Assembly (NCBI RefSeq): GCF_051020955.1
Contig: NC_135018.1
Coordinates: forward strand, 3,386,814-3,450,813
From: Megalopta genalis
Taxonomy: Eukaryota > Arthropoda > Insecta > Hymenoptera > Halictidae
Length of the DNA stretch: 64,000 bases
Direction of reading: 5' to 3'
Numbering within the stretch: position 1 is the first letter of the stretch; the number at the start of each line of letters is the position of its first letter. Shown here piece after piece: positions 60,319 to 64,000 of this stretch. Under the pieces are notes generated by a model that made no database searches, was not told the DNA's origin, and saw nothing but the letters and a program-made list of their open reading frames with translations. Made by a program: the position numbers and the translations under genes.

Positions 60319-61480
60319 AATCGATACACTTAGCCTACAGGCGTTTACCGGTGACTTCGACGGCACCTGAATATTCCACCACTCGATGTATATATGTATG
60401 TACGTATGTACGTACTTAGTTCTACACGAGCGACGCGAATTGCATACTCGAGCAAACTGTCTGCCCAAGTATCCTCTCGCTGGCCGTTTCTAGACCGCCT
60501 CGGCGACAGTCCTTCGAAGAAGCAGTTAGGAAAGAACGAACAATTAATGGAGATTGATGTTTCCCGAACCCGCATGGTGTTCTCTCCCTTCTTGGGGAAT
60601 CGTTCCCGGCATACGGGCGCAAATTCGTGTCCTGCGAGACACGACGTGTAGGCGAGCAGCAGAATGCTTGACTTTCGAGCACGAGGTTCGTTCGGTAAGC
60701 CGCGGTTGCCCCTGGAACAAGGAAGATATCGAAATCACACTCGGGGGAAATAAAAAAAATTTCAAGAATATCTTCTCCGCTGTGCTGCTCGTTACTCGTC
60801 CGTCCAGGATCTTCGATGCTATGCGAGCAAGATCGACAGATTCCTCGCGAGTCGCTCGTTAACAGCAGAAACATTCTTTTCGAGCACTTATTGTTGATGT
60901 GCATCGCATCGCAACGGTTCTCCGCGAGAGTTTCTCGCAGTTGTCCGTGTTGTCACCGTCGCTGCATTCCGCGAACTTCGACATTAAATGTCTGTCGAGT
61001 GATCGAATGTCAGCAGCCGAAGCTAATACGTACGTGCATCGTCTTCGAGGGTTTAGTATGCACACTTAGCGGGAGAAGTTAAGAAACGTGTTACCTAGAT
61101 GCATATTGTTGTGAAGCTTTTTAACGCGGCACTACGATTTGCATCGTGTCGACGAGAAAATGCTAATTCTATTCTTTCGTTTTTAACCTGTAGATTTTTT
61201 ATTTTTACTCTGTTTCTGCATTTTTTATTTTCTTTATCTTTTGATCTTTTTTACAGCTATTTTTGTTCGATTCGATTCAATTGTACATCCTCGACATTTT
61301 CGTGTTTCGCGAACATTGTTCCGAAACCAGTAGTTCGATATTGTTGTCTTCGTTTTATTTTAATTATAATTTGTTGACTAAGTTCTATATAAACATAATA
61401 TACAGGGTGTCGTAGACAAAAATGCACAGGGTGGTAATATGCGAGCGAAGATCAAACAATTATCGTTCAAAGATGCTTTA
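60319..61480. other. CpG-rich island to about 61080, no recognised gene
   Basis: Long overlapping frames occur on both strands (for example 60422-60904 minus, 160 codons) but match no family and overlap each other. A TACAGGGTGTCGTAGAC motif at 61402 resembles 15320 and 311. Confidence 0.3.
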
Positions 61481-61890
61481 TTAACCATTTGCACTCGAAT
61501 GCGAGTCTGAGGCGTCGCTAAAAATTGCTATATAATATTTATATATTAATATAATATTATAACAATATAATTATTATATATTATATATATTATAATAATA
61601 TAATAATAATAATAATATATAATATAATATAATAATATAATAATAATTATTATATTATAATAATAATATAATATATTAATATCATATTAATATAAAATAT
61701 ATTAATTGCTATATAATTAACTATATATATATTTAATAAATTTGTTCATATTAAAAGAATTGTTAAAAGTGTAGTTATCGTACGAGCGAGTAAACTGATT
61801 TTCATATGCAAACAATACAAAAATGACACATCATTGGAAGAAATATCTTAGTCTTGAAGTTAAAACAGCTTCGCGAGTGCAAAGGTTTAA
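61481..61890. mobile_element. TTAA-flanked piggyBac-like MITE with AT-repeat interior
   Basis: Starts TTAACCATTTGCACTCGAAT and ends CTTCGCGAGTGCAAAGGTTTAA, i.e. terminal repeats inside TTAA borders. It matches 22095-22354 at both ends and in a GTTATCGTACGAG...TTTTCATATGCAAAC segment near 61780. The extra length comes from an AT-only block at 61528-61740. Confidence 0.65.
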
Positions 61891-64000
61891 AAAATCATAA
61901 GAAAAATACGAATCAACAATGGACCGAATTATTACAATTTTCGTCATTCGTAACGTTTATTGGTAAGCAAAATCGAGATTTTAAGCAAGATTTACACTTC
62001 AAGTTTTTCTCGTTTTATTTACAACAACAAGTTATTCTTATTTTCTTGCAAAGAAAACGTGATCGTGACGCGAACGATTTAGGATCCACCAGTGACAAAC
62101 AGCGCACCCCGCCGTCTTCCGAAAGCAGTATCCTCTCTGATCGCGTAAATTCACGCCGGGATTGTTCCTCGAACGATATTCGAAGTGGGCGGAATTCCAG
62201 GTCATAGTTTAATTCTCCAGTTGCATCGAGCCTCGGGAACGCGCGAAGATTCCGCGCGGCGATCGACTTTGCGATAAAGCCCTAATTGCCGGGAAAGTTA
62301 CTGCCGATGGCGGCGCGATGTACAGAGTGCCAGCGAACGCTCCATAAACACCGATTCGGAATTTCCCGGAATAAAGATTGATATAACTGCGGTTTCCGAG
62401 AGGGAACACCGAGATCTATCGTGTTCCGATACACGAGATCAGCCGATCGCATCGAAAGTTTCGCGCGATGCGAAACATGAAATTTGATAGTTTCGTATGC
62501 TAGGAAGCTATTGAATGGAAACGTCGATGACAATTCTAATTTACTGAGTCAGCTTAAGAAGAATCATGATTCCGTTCAGCTTCGGATTTTAATGTGATCT
62601 TGAAAAGAGAGCAAAGCTTTTGGGATCATCGATTTTGGTGAAACTTGACGCTCTGACGAATCTCGTTCCCCTGTTCGCAAATAGAGCAGTGGAGCCAGTT
62701 ACTGTGGGGTGGTCAATTACGCTGTGCTTTTAGGTCATTTTCAAACGTAGTTGATCTTATGATTATCGAATGAGACAAATTAAATTGTTTAATTTGAATT
62801 CGATTGATTATTTAGGTAATCAAATACAATTGTTAAACGTAAAGATAAGCAATTAATTATTAAAGACAAATATTAAGTAAATACAATTGTTAAACTATTT
62901 TATTACTAATACTTACTAATTAAAGATGAGCAAATACAATTGTTGAACTTAAAGATAAGTAAATACAATTATTAAATATAAAGATAAATAAATTATTAAA
63001 CATAGATATAAGTAAATACAATTGTTAAACTATTTTATTACTAATACTTACTAATTAAAGATGAGCAAATATAATTGTTGAACTTAAAGATAAGTAAATA
63101 CAATTATTAAATATAAAGACAAATTAATTAATTATTCAACATAAATATAAGCAAATACAATTATTAAGCATAAACATAAGTAAATACAATTATTAAACAC
63201 AAACATAATTAAATACAATTATTAAATATATAGATAATCGAATATAATTATCAAACCTAAACACAGCTAAATATAATTAAGACATAATTTTCAATAATAT
63301 TAAATATTCAGATACAATTTGTACACTGCCTAATCGGCGACACTATACACACGTACGAATTTAACAAATTAATTACACACTATCTCCTTTCAAATGGACC
63401 ATATCAGCGTCGCAGAGTTAAATAAACAAACAAAACGATACAGCACCGGTTTCATTATTTTCTGCCTGGTTGCCAGGAGCGACCTCGATCGATCAGACTC
63501 GTCCCTTATCCCTCATCGAAACGAAAAGATGGCCAGGAATGCTAGAAAGAGGAGGTCCTGTCGGTTTCCTACGCGCGCTCTTCCCGCACTATGTTTGGTG
63601 TTCGCGGCGAAAATTTATGCTTCCTGTCTGCTGGTAACGCGACCACACGCCCGTCGCCGTTGGCCATGTAATTTACATACGGCGCCGGTTTTGTGTGCGT
63701 TCGCCTATGAAGTGTCGCGGCAACCACGAAGCACACCGGAGAGGAAATCGAAGAAACGAGCCCGAGAAAGAGAGAGAGCTGGCGTTACACACCGCAGCCG
63801 CGCGTGCACGCACCCTCGTGAATACGTGTAGCGTCACCCAGAGCAGCATCGGGTGCCCTGCAACTTAATCAAATCAATTATCCGCGAGTCCTCGGCCGCG
63901 ACCCGTTTCTCGGACGCGACCGAATATCGTTTCGCGGGACAACTAGCTTCTCTTCGCCTGTTTTCGCAGGCACAACGGGCCCGAGCCGCTCGCGTTGAAC
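61891..64000. other. Right flank: no recognised gene
   Basis: A left end of the GGTTACTGTG family lies at 62698-62752. An AT-rich imperfect tandem array (unit about TAAGTAAATACAATTATTAAA, with a ~123-base longer period) occupies 62800-63290. From 63440 the DNA is CpG-rich and promoter-like, with a 145-codon plus frame (63394-63831) that is Arg-rich and unrecognised. A gene may begin beyond the window edge. Confidence 0.35.

Noticed and set aside
60422..60904. 160-codon minus-strand frame
   Set aside because: CpG-rich region with several equally long overlapping frames; no recognisable motif or splice context.
63394..63831. 145-codon plus frame near the right edge
   Set aside because: Arg- and Ser-rich product of CpG-rich DNA without recognisable domain; could be promoter DNA of a gene beyond the edge.
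1..64000. CRISPR arrays, operons, prophage or plasmid features
   Set aside because: The window is spliced eukaryotic DNA. The tandem arrays have no spacer-repeat alternation and no cas-like genes.

Overview
This 64 kb window is nuclear DNA of an insect, most probably a hymenopteran (bee or ant relative). Coding exons are split by short GT-AG introns, many of 40-140 bp. The encoded proteins are typical metazoan housekeeping enzymes with insect-type members, including an insect arylalkylamine N-acetyltransferase. The rest is AT-rich DNA with simple repeats and small inverted-repeat transposons, broken by CpG-rich islands. CpG is plentiful, as is usual in Hymenoptera. I did not assign a species. 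No bacterial gene, tRNA, rRNA or CRISPR array was seen.

Genes lie in two clusters. Cluster A (7.8-12.9 kb) holds a possible small secreted peptide (+), a four-exon CXorf65-like gene (+), a mitochondrial enoyl-CoA hydratase/isomerase family gene (-) and translation initiation factor eIF5 (-). Cluster B (35.9-45.2 kb) holds the ribosome-biogenesis zinc-finger protein ZNF622/Rei1 (+), an arylalkylamine N-acetyltransferase (-), V-type ATPase subunit D (-), a compact two-ORF locus encoding two unrecognised small proteins (+), and ALKBH1 (-). Exons were joined by hand from reading frame, splice dinucleotides and phase, and all joins are in phase. The genes share no single pathway; they form dense neighbourhoods with convergent 3' ends and one divergent promoter (V-ATPase D and the two-ORF locus).

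The remaining ~50 kb is intergenic or long-intron DNA. 0-6.2 kb carries a cluster of palindromic TA-flanked MITEs with CAGTAATGTCTC ends, several abutting at shared TA sites. 13-35 kb holds AT-rich arrays, a CpG-rich island with triplet repeats (19.1-21.1 kb), a nested element with a 180-bp higher-order satellite (22-23.8 kb), a 155-bp satellite (24.5-25.6 kb) and a 241-bp triplication (26.6-27.3 kb). 45-64 kb holds a candidate TATA/CCAAT promoter with a first-exon donor (47.1-47.3 kb), a 238-bp near-perfect palindrome (47.9 kb), TTAA-flanked piggyBac-like MITEs (22.1, 50.5 and 61.5 kb), a 309-bp repeat separated by GA tracts (56.6-57.5 kb) and a ~120-bp minisatellite (59.0-60.3 kb).

The most interesting items are the two-ORF locus at 43.2-43.9 kb, a frame-breaking alternative donor in ALKBH1, the altered second catalytic position of the enoyl-CoA hydratase-like protein, and the nested transposon/satellite structure at 22-23.8 kb.
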